From contig JAHEYQ010000016.1 in the NCBI GenBank assembly GCA_023251515.1, positions 1-64,000 of the forward strand: a DNA stretch of 64,000 nt, written 5' to 3'. Each line of letters begins with the position of its first letter. Position 1 is the first letter of the stretch. The notes under the pieces were generated by a model that ran no database searches, was not told the DNA's origin, and saw only the letters and a list, made by a program, of their open reading frames with translations. Below, one piece after another: positions 9,545 to 18,378 of the stretch. The position numbers and the translations under genes are program-made. Origin of the DNA: Bacteroidales bacterium. GTDB lineage: Bacteria; Bacteroidota; Bacteroidia; Bacteroidales; JACABE01.

Positions 9545-10891
9545 ATGAGCGAATTATTTTCATTAAATGCAATTTCTCCGATAGATGGCCGATATCACAA
9601 ACAAACTCAAGAACTTTCTGATTTTTATTCAGAGAAATCGCTTATAAAATACAGGGTATTAGTCGAAATTGAATATTTTATTGCATTATGCGAATTACCT
9701 TTACCTCAGCTTAAATCTTTTGACAAGAATCATTATTCTGAATTACGCACCGTATATCAGAATTTTACAGAAGAAGATGCTTTTATAGTAAAAGAAATTG
9801 AAAAGACTACCAATCACGATGTAAAAGCAGTTGAATATTTTATAAAACAAAAATTTGATCTATTTAAAATAGAAAACTATAAAGAATTCATACATTTCGG
9901 ATTAACATCTCAGGATATCAACAATACAGCTCAACCACTTTCGATAAAAGATGCCAATACAAATGTTTTTTACATGCATATTTCAGAAATTATTACAATA
10001 CTCAAAACCCTTGCAGCTGAATGGAATAATGTTCCAATGCTTGCCCGTACACACGGACAGCCCGCTTCGCCAACCATATTGGGAAAAGAAATTCAGGTTT
10101 TTGCCGAAAGATTGGAAGTACAGTTTGACACACTTAAAAACATACCTTATTCAGCAAAATTCGGAGGTGCTACCGGCAATTTTAATGCACACCATGTGGC
10201 ATATCCCGAAATAAATTGGGTAAACTTCGGAAATCATTTTGTAAATGATATATTGGGTTTAAACCGCTCGCAAACAACTACTCAGATAGAACATTACGAC
10301 AATATGGCTGCTTTGTTCGATAACCTAAAGCGGATAAATACCATTTTAATTGACTTATGCCGCGATATATGGACTTATGTTTCTATGGATTATTTCAAAC
10401 AAAAACTTAAAGATGGTGAAGTTGGTTCTTCGGCCATGCCGCATAAAGTAAATCCGATAGATTTTGAAAATGCCGAAGGAAATCTGGGACTGGCAAATGC
10501 TGTTTTTGAACATTTATCGGCCAAACTACCCATTTCTCGTCTGCAACGCGACCTCACAGATTCAACAGTTAGCCGAAATATCGGAGTGCCTGTGGCTCAT
10601 AGCTTAATTGCATTAAAATCAATAAAAAAAGGTTTAAATAAATTGATTTTAAATCGAGCGTCATTAGAAAAAGATTTGGAAAACAACTGGGCTGTAGTTG
10701 CAGAAGCTATACAAACAATACTCAGAAGAGAATCCTATCCAAATCCTTATGAAGCACTAAAAGCACTAACAAGGGTAAACGAAAAAGTAACTCAATCAAC
10801 AATTTCAAGTTTTATTGATACACTTAATGTAGATAATAATATAAAAGCAGAATTAAAGAAAATAACTCCACAAAATTATGTGGGCATCTAA
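9545..10891 (+). CDS. purB: Adenylosuccinate lyase
   Basis: The 448-residue protein has the fumarase/aspartase superfamily signature GSSAMPHKVNP near residues 294-304, the general-acid His region ARTHGQPASPT (about 166-176) and TSQDINNTAQ near 120. These place it in the PurB branch. It cleaves SAICAR to AICAR and adenylosuccinate to AMP, releasing fumarate in both steps of purine synthesis. It is a cytosolic homotetramer in known members. Length and all visible motifs are normal for the longer (E. coli-like) form. The stop is 14 bp from the ABC exporter start, so the two are probably co-transcribed. Confidence 0.95.
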   Translation: MSELFSLNAISPIDGRYHKQTQELSDFYSEKSLIKYRVLVEIEYFIALCELPLPQLKSFDKNHYSELRTVYQNFTEEDAFIVKEIEKTTNHDVKAVEYFIKQKFDLFKIENYKEFIHFGLTSQDINNTAQPLSIKDANTNVFYMHISEIITILKTLAAEWNNVPMLARTHGQPASPTILGKEIQVFAERLEVQFDTLKNIPYSAKFGGATGNFNAHHVAYPEINWVNFGNHFVNDILGLNRSQTTTQIEHYDNMAALFDNLKRINTILIDLCRDIWTYVSMDYFKQKLKDGEVGSSAMPHKVNPIDFENAEGNLGLANAVFEHLSAKLPISRLQRDLTDSTVSRNIGVPVAHSLIALKSIKKGLNKLILNRASLEKDLENNWAVVAEAIQTILRRESYPNPYEALKALTRVNEKVTQSTISSFIDTLNVDNNIKAELKKITPQNYVGI

Positions 10892-10905
10892 TCAAATAAA
10901 AATCA

Positions 10906-12729
10906 ATGTTTAAGCTGGACTTTGTTAACAAATACATTTACAAACATATACTTAAAATAATTGTAAGTATTTTATTTAGTTTTTTGGCTGTAATATTTTC
11001 TGTATTAACATTTTCTACCTTATATCTTTTTCTTCAACTTTTATTTGACAAGATTCAGGCAGTAGCCAAACCTGAATCATTTTCATTTAATCAGAAGATA
11101 ATTGCAGATTACTTAAATTTTTTATTTACAGAGATTATCCGAGTTGAAGGGAAGAGCAAAGCATTGCTTTACATTTCGTTAGGAGCAATGCTACTGTTTT
11201 TTGTAAAGAATTTACTCACTTATTTGTCATCATATATTCTTGCACCTGTCCGAAACGGGATTTTATATAATGTTCGCAATGATTTATATCACAAATTATT
11301 AATTTTACCCATCAGTTTCTATAGATTTCACAAAAAGGGAGATATCATTTCCAGAGCAAGCAACGACGTTCAGGAATTGGACGAATCAATATTAAAACCA
11401 TTGCAAGCAGTTTTTATCCAATCAATTACAATCGTTTTTTATTTGATGGCGCTTTTTATTATCAATTATAAACTAACACTCTTTGTACTAATTTTATTAC
11501 CCATTGGAGCATTTATAATAAGCAGAATATCAAAAGTTTTAAAAAAAACTGCCAGCAAATTACAGATAAAACAAGGAAATATTCTTTCGATAATTGAAGA
11601 GAGTATCAGCGGTTTAAGAATAATTAAAGCCTATAATGCAATAGATTTTTCAAATGATAGGTTTAAAAAGAATAATGAGATTTTTACCAATATCAAAAAT
11701 ATAATTTATCGTCGTACCGATTTGGCATCCCCTTTAAGTGAAGTACTTGGGACTACAATCGTTATAGCAACTTTTTTATATGGAGGCAGCCTCATTATCA
11801 GTAAGAATTCGAGTTTGGATGGAGCCTCTTTCTTTTTGTACCTGGTATTGTTTATCAATATTATAAACCCGGCAAAAAGCCTGACAACAGCAAATTACCA
11901 GATTAAAAAAGGGAAGGCAAGCATCGAACGTATCAAATATATATTTGATGCAAAAGAAATAATAGAAGAACATCCACAGGCTATTATAAAGCCTGATTTT
12001 AACGAAAGTATCCGATTCGAAAATCTTGATTTTTATTATGATAACGACAAAATTGTATTACAAAATATCAATCTGGAAATAAAAAAAGGACAATCAATTG
12101 CAATAGTTGGTCCATCGGGAGCAGGTAAAACCACTCTTGTTGACCTGATTCCCAGATTTTATGATACCAAAGGAGGAAATATTTTAATTGATGAAATTCC
12201 AATTAAAACAATTGAGATTGAATCGCTAAGAAAATTAACCGGCATCGTATCACAAGAGTGTATATTGTTTAATGACACCGTTTTCAACAATATTGCCTTT
12301 GGAAAAGAAAATGTAACAGAAGATAGTGTGATAGAAGCTGCCAAAATTGCCAATGCACATGAATTTATTATACGGATGGAAAATGGATATCATACATTTA
12401 TAGGCGATAGCGGAAGTTTATTATCAGGAGGACAGCGCCAAAGGTTAAATATTGCCAGAGCAGTGCTAAAAAATCCTCCAATACTGATTTTGGATGAAGC
12501 CACATCTGCATTAGACACAGAGTCAGAACGCTTGGTACAGGATGCTCTGGAGAAAATAATGAAAGGAAGAACAACAATTGCTATAGCACATCGACTATCT
12601 ACAATTTATAATATGGACGAAATTATTGTGATGAATCATGGAAAAATTGTTGAAAGAGGCAAACATCATGAATTAATAGCTCAAAACGGATTGTATAAAA
12701 AACTTCATGATTTACAATCGTTTAAATAG
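10906..12729 (+). CDS. ABC exporter, fused membrane and ATPase domains (MsbA-like)
   Basis: The 607-residue half-transporter has an N-terminal six-helix type-1 exporter domain (about 20-330) and a C-terminal ATPase: Walker A GPSGAGKTT near 403-411, signature LSGGQRQR near 506, Walker B ILILDEATSALD near 526 and the switch His in AIAHRLST. It should act as a homodimer in the inner membrane. Lipid A or another lipid is the best guess because MsbA-type exporters in Bacteroidota have this size and layout, but substrate cannot be read from sequence. It follows purB closely. No strong terminator follows; a 10-bp inverted repeat with a long loop lies at about 12752-12820. Confidence 0.9.
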   Translation: MFKLDFVNKYIYKHILKIIVSILFSFLAVIFSVLTFSTLYLFLQLLFDKIQAVAKPESFSFNQKIIADYLNFLFTEIIRVEGKSKALLYISLGAMLLFFVKNLLTYLSSYILAPVRNGILYNVRNDLYHKLLILPISFYRFHKKGDIISRASNDVQELDESILKPLQAVFIQSITIVFYLMALFIINYKLTLFVLILLPIGAFIISRISKVLKKTASKLQIKQGNILSIIEESISGLRIIKAYNAIDFSNDRFKKNNEIFTNIKNIIYRRTDLASPLSEVLGTTIVIATFLYGGSLIISKNSSLDGASFFLYLVLFINIINPAKSLTTANYQIKKGKASIERIKYIFDAKEIIEEHPQAIIKPDFNESIRFENLDFYYDNDKIVLQNINLEIKKGQSIAIVGPSGAGKTTLVDLIPRFYDTKGGNILIDEIPIKTIEIESLRKLTGIVSQECILFNDTVFNNIAFGKENVTEDSVIEAAKIANAHEFIIRMENGYHTFIGDSGSLLSGGQRQRLNIARAVLKNPPILILDEATSALDTESERLVQDALEKIMKGRTTIAIAHRLSTIYNMDEIIVMNHGKIVERGKHHELIAQNGLYKKLHDLQSFK

Positions 12730-12944
12730 GTTTGGAGATCTATTACCGTATAAAAAATCTGTTTAACCATCAGCTAAAACAAAAAAGCAAAGATCACATA
12801 TACAAAGATCAGATTTTTTAAAAAATATTTCTACGATAGTTTATATAAATGATAAAGAATTTACAGCTTTTTAGCAAGGCTGATTTCATTCATAGGTTAA
12901 AATCCGTCAATCAGATTTGATTTTCAAATGTTTGAAGTATTGTT

Positions 12945-12976
12945 TTTGCATACGTTTTTTTATCAGGGTATTTTTG
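12945..12976 (+). promoter_or_regulatory. Bacteroidota-type promoter for the DUF116 gene
   Basis: TTTG at 12945-12948 and TATTTTTG at 12969-12976 are separated by exactly 20 bp, matching the full TTTG-N19/21-TAnnTTTG consensus. The DUF116 start codon lies 16 bp downstream of the -7 box. This is the best complete promoter in the window. Confidence 0.65.
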
Positions 12977-12992
12977 CAGAAAAAATAAACAG

Positions 12993-14177
12993 ATGTCAAA
13001 AAGTATTACCTATACATTGAATAATTTTCAGGGAAATACGGGTAGTTTTTATGCAGATTTGGGCAGTTTTACTGATTCAATACTGAGCAAAACAGATGCG
13101 GAAACCGAAAGCTTTGTAAATGACTTTCGTACTTTTATTGAAAAAGAAAGAATAGAAACTTTACGTTCACAAAACGAATATCTTCTTGAATTTCTGATGA
13201 TTGGAATATATTGGTGGAATTATTCCGGAAACGCATCAGCAACCAAAAATATAGCTAAAAACCTGTTGAAAGTACTTTATATACAGCGTAAGAAGTTTCC
13301 TCAATACAAAGCAAAAATTGATAAGTTAAGGGGTTGCCTTGCTTACCTGCTTCTCGAAAAACACAGGCAGAATATTTCTGAATCATATAACTATCATGGA
13401 CTAAATAGTCTCTTAAACTGGCTGAGTGCTAGCGGTGAGTTTAATGAGGAGGTTCTTAGGCTTAAAAACTGGAAAGCTTTCTGCATGTTAAAAAATGCGG
13501 ATTATCTTTCAGCATTTATTAAAAAAGCCATTCGATTAGCTGAGAAATTTACAGAAGAGGCAAATTATACACTTGGTATATATGTTGAGAATTTAGCAGA
13601 ATTTCATCAGAAATCAAAGACGGATTATAAATACAGGGAAGATTATTTTTTTGTAAACCGAAGCCGGGACGAGTATTTTCTCAATATGTTTGCAGCCGAA
13701 ATTCTGAATCGTGAATTAAAGAAAAACTTTATAAAAACCAGTAAAAAAATTGTACTGCTTCCTACCTGCATGCGTAAACAACCGGCAACATTCTGTAATG
13801 CGAAGTCAGACGGCAAAGAATTGGTTTGCACAAGCTGTTCAGACGAATGTAATATTGGCAAGGTATCATCCGAAATGAAAAAACTCGGAATTACATCCTA
13901 TCTTATTCCACACTCATCAGATTTTTCAAAATTTCTGGTAAAATGGAAAGATTGTCAGGATACCAGCCTTATTGGAGTTGCCTGCGTATTAAATCTTATT
14001 ACAGGCGGTTACGAAATGAAAAGGCTCAATATTTCTTCACAATGTGTTTTTCTTAATTATTGTGGCTGTAAAAAACATTGGGACAAAGAAGGCTTTCCTA
14101 CTTCACTCAATTTGAATCAGCTCAGAAAAATAGTTGAGAAACCGGTTTCAAAAGCAGAATCCTTTGCATTGGTTTAA
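12993..14177 (+). CDS. DUF116-family cysteine-rich protein
   Basis: The 394-residue protein has a helical N-terminal half (about 1-240) and a C-terminal DUF116-like half with conserved cysteines: LPTCMR (Cys near 258), FCNAKS, CTSCSDEC, GVACVLNL, then SQCVFLNYCGCKKHW. The spacing suggests a metal or iron-sulfur site. DUF116 proteins are widespread in anaerobes and have no proven biochemical role known to me. Here the DUF116 half is fused to a long helical region. It has its own promoter (12945-12976) and precedes a sensor kinase by 160 bp, so a shared sensing function is only a guess. Confidence 0.7.
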   Translation: MSKSITYTLNNFQGNTGSFYADLGSFTDSILSKTDAETESFVNDFRTFIEKERIETLRSQNEYLLEFLMIGIYWWNYSGNASATKNIAKNLLKVLYIQRKKFPQYKAKIDKLRGCLAYLLLEKHRQNISESYNYHGLNSLLNWLSASGEFNEEVLRLKNWKAFCMLKNADYLSAFIKKAIRLAEKFTEEANYTLGIYVENLAEFHQKSKTDYKYREDYFFVNRSRDEYFLNMFAAEILNRELKKNFIKTSKKIVLLPTCMRKQPATFCNAKSDGKELVCTSCSDECNIGKVSSEMKKLGITSYLIPHSSDFSKFLVKWKDCQDTSLIGVACVLNLITGGYEMKRLNISSQCVFLNYCGCKKHWDKEGFPTSLNLNQLRKIVEKPVSKAESFALV

Positions 14178-14258
14178 ATTTCAGAATTCATTTTAATTAA
14201 GGCATGAGAAATATGGGTAAACAGAATTAAAATTAGTATTAAAAAAAAATTAATAATG

Positions 14259-14266
14259 TAATTTTG
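14259..14266 (+). promoter_or_regulatory. Putative -7 box for the PAS kinase
   Basis: TAATTTTG followed by C matches TAnnTTTG. It leaves a leader of about 70 nt before the ATG at 14338. No clear -33 TTTG. Confidence 0.45.
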
Positions 14267-14337
14267 CATTGTTTGAACAGTAATATAGTTCTTAAATAAT
14301 CAGGCACAAACCTGTATTTTTTACTATCAGTTAAAAA

Positions 14338-17280
14338 ATGGAAACAATGAGTAATATTGAAAATTCAGAAAAGCAAAACAACTCTATGAATAAATATCTC
14401 GAGGTGTTGGAACAAGCACCGGGAGCTGTATATATCATTGATAAAAATCTCAATTTCGAATACATAAATCCTTATTTTACAAAACTAACAGGCTATACAA
14501 AAGAAGAATTATTAAATAAAAATATAAAGGAAACCTTGTACAAAGGTGAAATACCAGATTCACGCAAAGCACTTTCTGAATCGCTTGCCCGTGGCGAAAG
14601 ATGGCAGGGCGAACTGCTTACTTATCATAAAAGCGGTGAAACTTACTGGGCAAATACCATTGCTTCGCCATACAGAGACAGTGAAGGAAATATTGAAAGT
14701 TATATTATTATTCAACAGGATATTACTGAGCATAAAAAAACAGAAACAGCCCTCAGCGAAAGTGAAAAATTATACCGTACACTTATCGAAAGTTCATTGG
14801 AAGGAGTAGCTATAACCAAAAATTCTCAGATTATACTGTTTAATCAGTCGTTTTGCAGGCTTTTTGGCTATACAACCGAAGAAATGTTAACAAAGAAACC
14901 CGAAGACCTTGTTTTGCCCGATGATAAAGAATGGATATTTGAGATGCATTACAAACGTATGCGGGGCGAGATTGATAATCTGGCATATAATGCAAGATTT
15001 GTACGCAAGGATGGTTCTTTTTTTATAGCAGAATTAAATGCAGCAACCGTTCAGATAGATGGAGAAAATGCTTCTTTTGTAACTATGCGTGATGTAACCG
15101 AACGGGAGAAATTACAAAAGGATTTGGAACAAAGTGTTGCTCGTTTTCGTGATTTAGCTGATTTGCTGCCTCAAACTATATTTGAGTTCGACCAAAATGC
15201 AATTCTTACTTTCTTGAACCAAGATGGCAAACAAAGATTTATTATTGAAAGTATTAAAAATAATATTTCAGCATTTTCTCTAATCGCTCCCGAAGACCAT
15301 GAAAGGATGAAGGAAAATCTGAGAAAAACCAATTCAGAAAATATGCTTTCGCGAGGCAATTTATATACAGCTTTAAAAACAAACGGAGAACGTTTTCCTG
15401 TTATGATATTTTCGTCAGCTATTTATTCAAATGAAAAAGTAATTGGGAATAGAGGGATTATTATCGACCTGACGGATCGTATTGCAATGGAAAATGCACT
15501 TCGCGAAAGTGAAAACAAATACAAAACGCTGGTAGAAAATTCTCAGGACGGAATAACAATTATCCGCGATAATAAAATACTGTTTGCCAACGATACTTAT
15601 TGTAATATGTTAGGTTATACGAGAGAAGAACTGTATAATATGCCTTCTGTGGCCACATTACATCCCGATGAATATGAAAAAGCCTTGAAAATAGGAGAAA
15701 AAAGACAAAATCAGGATTTTTCAACGATTAACGAAGTTTTTAAAATGCTTACGAAAGATGGGAAAGTAAGAGAATGTGAAACTTCATCCTCTATGATTTT
15801 GTATAATGGCATCTGGGCAAGTTTTTTTACTTCGCATGATATTACCGATAGCAAACGCATGCAGATGGTAATTAAAGAAAGTGAGGAAAAATACAGATTG
15901 CTTTTCGAAGCCGAATCGGATGCTATTTTTATGATAGATGCCCATTCAGGACAGATACTTGATACAAATCCCGCTGCAAGCCGAATTTATGGTTTTTCAA
16001 AAGATGAATTTCTTATAATGAAAAACACCGATGTTTCTGCCGAACCTGAAAAAACAAGCATAGCCACCCAAAACAACGAAACTTTAGTACGCTTAAGATT
16101 TCATCGTAAAAAAAACGGAGAGATTTTTCCTGTGGAGTTAAGTGCCGGTTTCACCTTTTTAAATGAAAAAAAGATACAGATTGTTACTTCAAGAGATATT
16201 ACGGAACGTGTTCAGAATCAGGAGGCGCTTCGCGAAAGTGAAGAAAAATACCGTACACTCATCGAAAAAGCACTTGATGGGATTGTAATTACACAACTTG
16301 GTTATTTTATGTTTATCAATAAAGCTTTCTGCGATATGATTCAATATACAAAAGAAGAATTAGCCGGAAAATCATATCTCGATTTTGTGCATCCTGATGA
16401 CAGGGAAGTAATGATAAATTATCACAATAGACGCATGGCAGGAGAAGATTTTCAGGCGCTTTACCGCAGCAGACTTATTCGCAAAGACAACAAGATTATA
16501 ACAATTGAAATAAATGCCCGTACAACAGAATACAATTCAAAGCCTTCGGCATTTATTATTACCCGCGATATTACCGAAAGACTGCAGATAGAAAAGGAAT
16601 TGCAGATTGCAAAAGATAAACTGGAATTATTAAATAAAGACTTAGAAAACCGGGTAAATGAGAATTCACAGAAATTGGCAGAAACAAGAACCCAACTTAT
16701 TAAATTACAAAAAGAAAATTTACAATCGCAGTTTGAGGTATTGAAACAACAGGTAAATCCGCATTTTTTGTTTAATAGCCTCAATGTACTTACATCGCTT
16801 ATTAAAATAGAACCCGATTTGGCCGAGAAATTTTCAGAAAGACTTTCATTGGTTTATCGTTATGTTTTGGAAAATAAAGACAATGAACTTGTAAGTCTTA
16901 AAACAGAACTCGACTTTCTGAAAGCATATATCTTCCTGCTTGATATACGATTTTTAGATAAACTTAAAGTGAATATCCGCATTTCTGATGATAAACTTGA
17001 CGAAAAAATTATTCCTCTGGCAATGCAATTGCTTATTGAAAATGCTATTAAGCATAATACCATGTCGAAATTATCAAAGCTAAAAATCGACATCTTTATT
17101 GATTCTGATAACAAACTAAACATCATAAATAATCTGCAAGAACGAAAAACCCAGATAATTTCAACAGGGGTTGGATTGCAAAATATCAGGAATCGTTATA
17201 AGTTGCTTCAATTGGGCGAACCTGAATTTATAAAAACAGAAATGGAATTTATTGCAAAAATACCATTGATTAACAATTAA
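14338..17280 (+). CDS. Cytosolic six-PAS sensor histidine kinase, LytS type
   Basis: The 980-residue protein has no membrane span. Six PAS domains follow one another (roughly 18-135, 145-260, 270-385, 393-508, 512-625, 632-750), several ending in the PAC-type phrase 'DITE(R)', as in QDITEHK, RDITERV and RDITERL. A coiled coil leads to a His_kinase (PF06580) domain, with QQVNPHFLFNSLNVL carrying the phospho-acceptor His near 808, then an ATPase domain with LLIENAIKH and GVGLQNIRNRY. Such kinases phosphorylate LytTR-type response regulators. The next gene, 23 bp downstream, encodes a receiver domain, so they form a two-component pair. PAS ligands (haem, flavin, redox signals) cannot be read from sequence. 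A second in-frame ATG lies three codons in. Confidence 0.9.
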   Translation: METMSNIENSEKQNNSMNKYLEVLEQAPGAVYIIDKNLNFEYINPYFTKLTGYTKEELLNKNIKETLYKGEIPDSRKALSESLARGERWQGELLTYHKSGETYWANTIASPYRDSEGNIESYIIIQQDITEHKKTETALSESEKLYRTLIESSLEGVAITKNSQIILFNQSFCRLFGYTTEEMLTKKPEDLVLPDDKEWIFEMHYKRMRGEIDNLAYNARFVRKDGSFFIAELNAATVQIDGENASFVTMRDVTEREKLQKDLEQSVARFRDLADLLPQTIFEFDQNAILTFLNQDGKQRFIIESIKNNISAFSLIAPEDHERMKENLRKTNSENMLSRGNLYTALKTNGERFPVMIFSSAIYSNEKVIGNRGIIIDLTDRIAMENALRESENKYKTLVENSQDGITIIRDNKILFANDTYCNMLGYTREELYNMPSVATLHPDEYEKALKIGEKRQNQDFSTINEVFKMLTKDGKVRECETSSSMILYNGIWASFFTSHDITDSKRMQMVIKESEEKYRLLFEAESDAIFMIDAHSGQILDTNPAASRIYGFSKDEFLIMKNTDVSAEPEKTSIATQNNETLVRLRFHRKKNGEIFPVELSAGFTFLNEKKIQIVTSRDITERVQNQEALRESEEKYRTLIEKALDGIVITQLGYFMFINKAFCDMIQYTKEELAGKSYLDFVHPDDREVMINYHNRRMAGEDFQALYRSRLIRKDNKIITIEINARTTEYNSKPSAFIITRDITERLQIEKELQIAKDKLELLNKDLENRVNENSQKLAETRTQLIKLQKENLQSQFEVLKQQVNPHFLFNSLNVLTSLIKIEPDLAEKFSERLSLVYRYVLENKDNELVSLKTELDFLKAYIFLLDIRFLDKLKVNIRISDDKLDEKIIPLAMQLLIENAIKHNTMSKLSKLKIDIFIDSDNKLNIINNLQERKTQIISTGVGLQNIRNRYKLLQLGEPEFIKTEMEFIAKIPLINN

Positions 17281-17303
17281 ATAAACAAACTGATACAATA
17301 ATA

Positions 17304-17717
17304 ATGAATATTGTAATAATAGAAGATGAATTTTTTGCAGCACGCAGACTCGAAAACATGATACTTGAAATTGACCGGAATGCTAAAATTATTGCAAAAT
17401 TGGAATCGGTTGACGAATCAATAAAATGGTTTAAAGAAAACAAACATCCTGATTTAATTTTTATTGATATACATCTGGAAGATGATTTAAGTTTTTCTAT
17501 TTTCAAAGCAACTCCGGTAAATAGCGCTATTGTATTTACAACAGCTACCGATGAGGTTGCTACCCGTGTTTTTGCATTATCGGGTATTGATTCTATATAC
17601 AAACCTATTACTGATACTGAACTTGAAAAAGTTTTAGATAAATATAAAAAATTGCCCGGAAATTACTCGAAACCAATTGACGGAAGTATTTTCGATAAAA
17701 TTATTAACCCAAATTAA
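17304..17717 (+). CDS. Receiver-only response regulator, C-terminus altered by a MITE
   Basis: The 137-residue protein is a CheY-like receiver: acidic pair E7-D8-E9, phospho-acceptor D55 in LIFIDIH, Thr in FTTATDE and the Lys of YKPIT. The sequence most resembles receivers of LytR/AlgR regulators, but the DNA-binding LytTR domain is missing. The last residues (after KIIN) and the stop come from the left end of a 154-bp MITE inserted at 17703-17866. Removing the MITE and one target copy in silico restores only a few extra residues (QTLSTD) before a TAA, so the LytTR domain was already absent. It may be a phosphate sink, a protein-binding output or a decaying gene. Confidence 0.85.
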   Translation: MNIVIIEDEFFAARRLENMILEIDRNAKIIAKLESVDESIKWFKENKHPDLIFIDIHLEDDLSFSIFKATPVNSAIVFTTATDEVATRVFALSGIDSIYKPITDTELEKVLDKYKKLPGNYSKPIDGSIFDKIINPN

Positions 17718-17861
17718 TCAATAAGAGACTTGAAAAGTCGAACTTATTGATTTAGTTGGGTTAACCCCGATTTAGTTATTGTTTTAAATTATTTTAAATA
17801 TTTTAATTACAATGCCGCACGTACGGCATTCAATTGCTCATTTTCTAATGAGCAATTTGGG
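17708..17861. mobile_element. MITE, 154 bp, copy 1
   Basis: The element starts CCCAAATT (17708-17715) and ends AATTTGGG (17854-17861), an 8-bp perfect terminal inverted repeat. It is flanked by ATTAA on both sides (17703-17707 and 17862-17866), a 5-bp target-site duplication. Inside are three foldbacks: a long hairpin with 22-nt arms (17704-17725 against 17743-17764, 20 of 22 paired) topped by GACTT/AAGTC, a near-perfect 20-bp palindrome at 17811-17830, and an 11-bp stem with a 4-nt loop (17832-17857). It has no coding capacity and would need a transposase in trans. It supplies the stop codon of the preceding gene. Confidence 0.85.
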
Positions 17862-17866
17862 ATTAA

Positions 17867-18162
17867 TCAAACATTATCAACAGACTAAATTATTTGAATA
17901 AAAAAAAATATTTGTAGTGAATGTATACATTTTTCGAACAGGAATTGTTTTGCAAATGAATTATACCATTTTAAAACTATAGAGCCTTACATGAGATAAA
18001 TTTACTAAATCCTCAGAAACTTTTCTTTTTGATTTAATAAAAACCCAGAAACTTTTTTTTATATTTCTTGTTGTTAAAATCACAACAAAATTTGCCAATT
18101 AAATATAAGTATATATATTTGTATTATAATTAATCCGCTTCAACAATAAAATATTGATTTTG
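17867..18162. other. AT-rich spacer between the two MITEs
   Basis: About 300 bp with no coding frame and no sign of a lost LytTR domain. It holds an 8-bp inverted repeat, TTCAACAA (18139-18146) and TTGTTGAA (18160-18167), that overlaps the target duplication of MITE copy 2. Nothing else is recognisable. Confidence 0.5.
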
Positions 18163-18167
18163 TTGAA

Positions 18168-18321
18168 CCTAAATTAATCAATATGTGACTTAAAAAGTCG
18201 AACTTATTGATTTAGTTAGGTTAACCCCGATTTAGATATTGTTTTAAATTATTTAAAATAATTTAATTACAATGCCGCACGTGCGGCATTCAATTGCTCA
18301 TTTACTAATGAGTAATTTGGG
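18168..18321. mobile_element. MITE, 154 bp, copy 2, upstream of nqrA
   Basis: This copy lies exactly 460 bp from copy 1 with no indels between the two. Its ends are CCTAAATT and AATTTGGG, and it is flanked by TTGAA on both sides (18163-18167 and 18322-18326). The target duplication differs from copy 1, which proves a separate insertion. The central palindrome (18271-18290) is a perfect 20-bp dyad here. The left-end C-to-T change at 18170 is matched by G-to-A at 18218, so the long hairpin stays paired while terminal-repeat pairing is lost. The right end is 57 bp before the nqrA start, so it probably sits in the nqr promoter or leader. Confidence 0.85.
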
Positions 18322-18378
18322 TTGAAAGTGTATTTATTACGTTATAAATAAACTTAGTAATCATTGATTATTAATACT

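Noticed and set aside
12752..12820. Inverted repeat AAAAAATCTG/CAGATTTTTT as a terminator
   Set aside because: The loop of about 50 nt is too long for a typical intrinsic terminator, and the arms are mostly A and T.
17703..17866. MITE insertion as the cause of LytTR domain loss
   Set aside because: Removing the element and one ATTAA copy gives a stop a few codons later, and the sequence between the MITEs shows no LytTR remnant.
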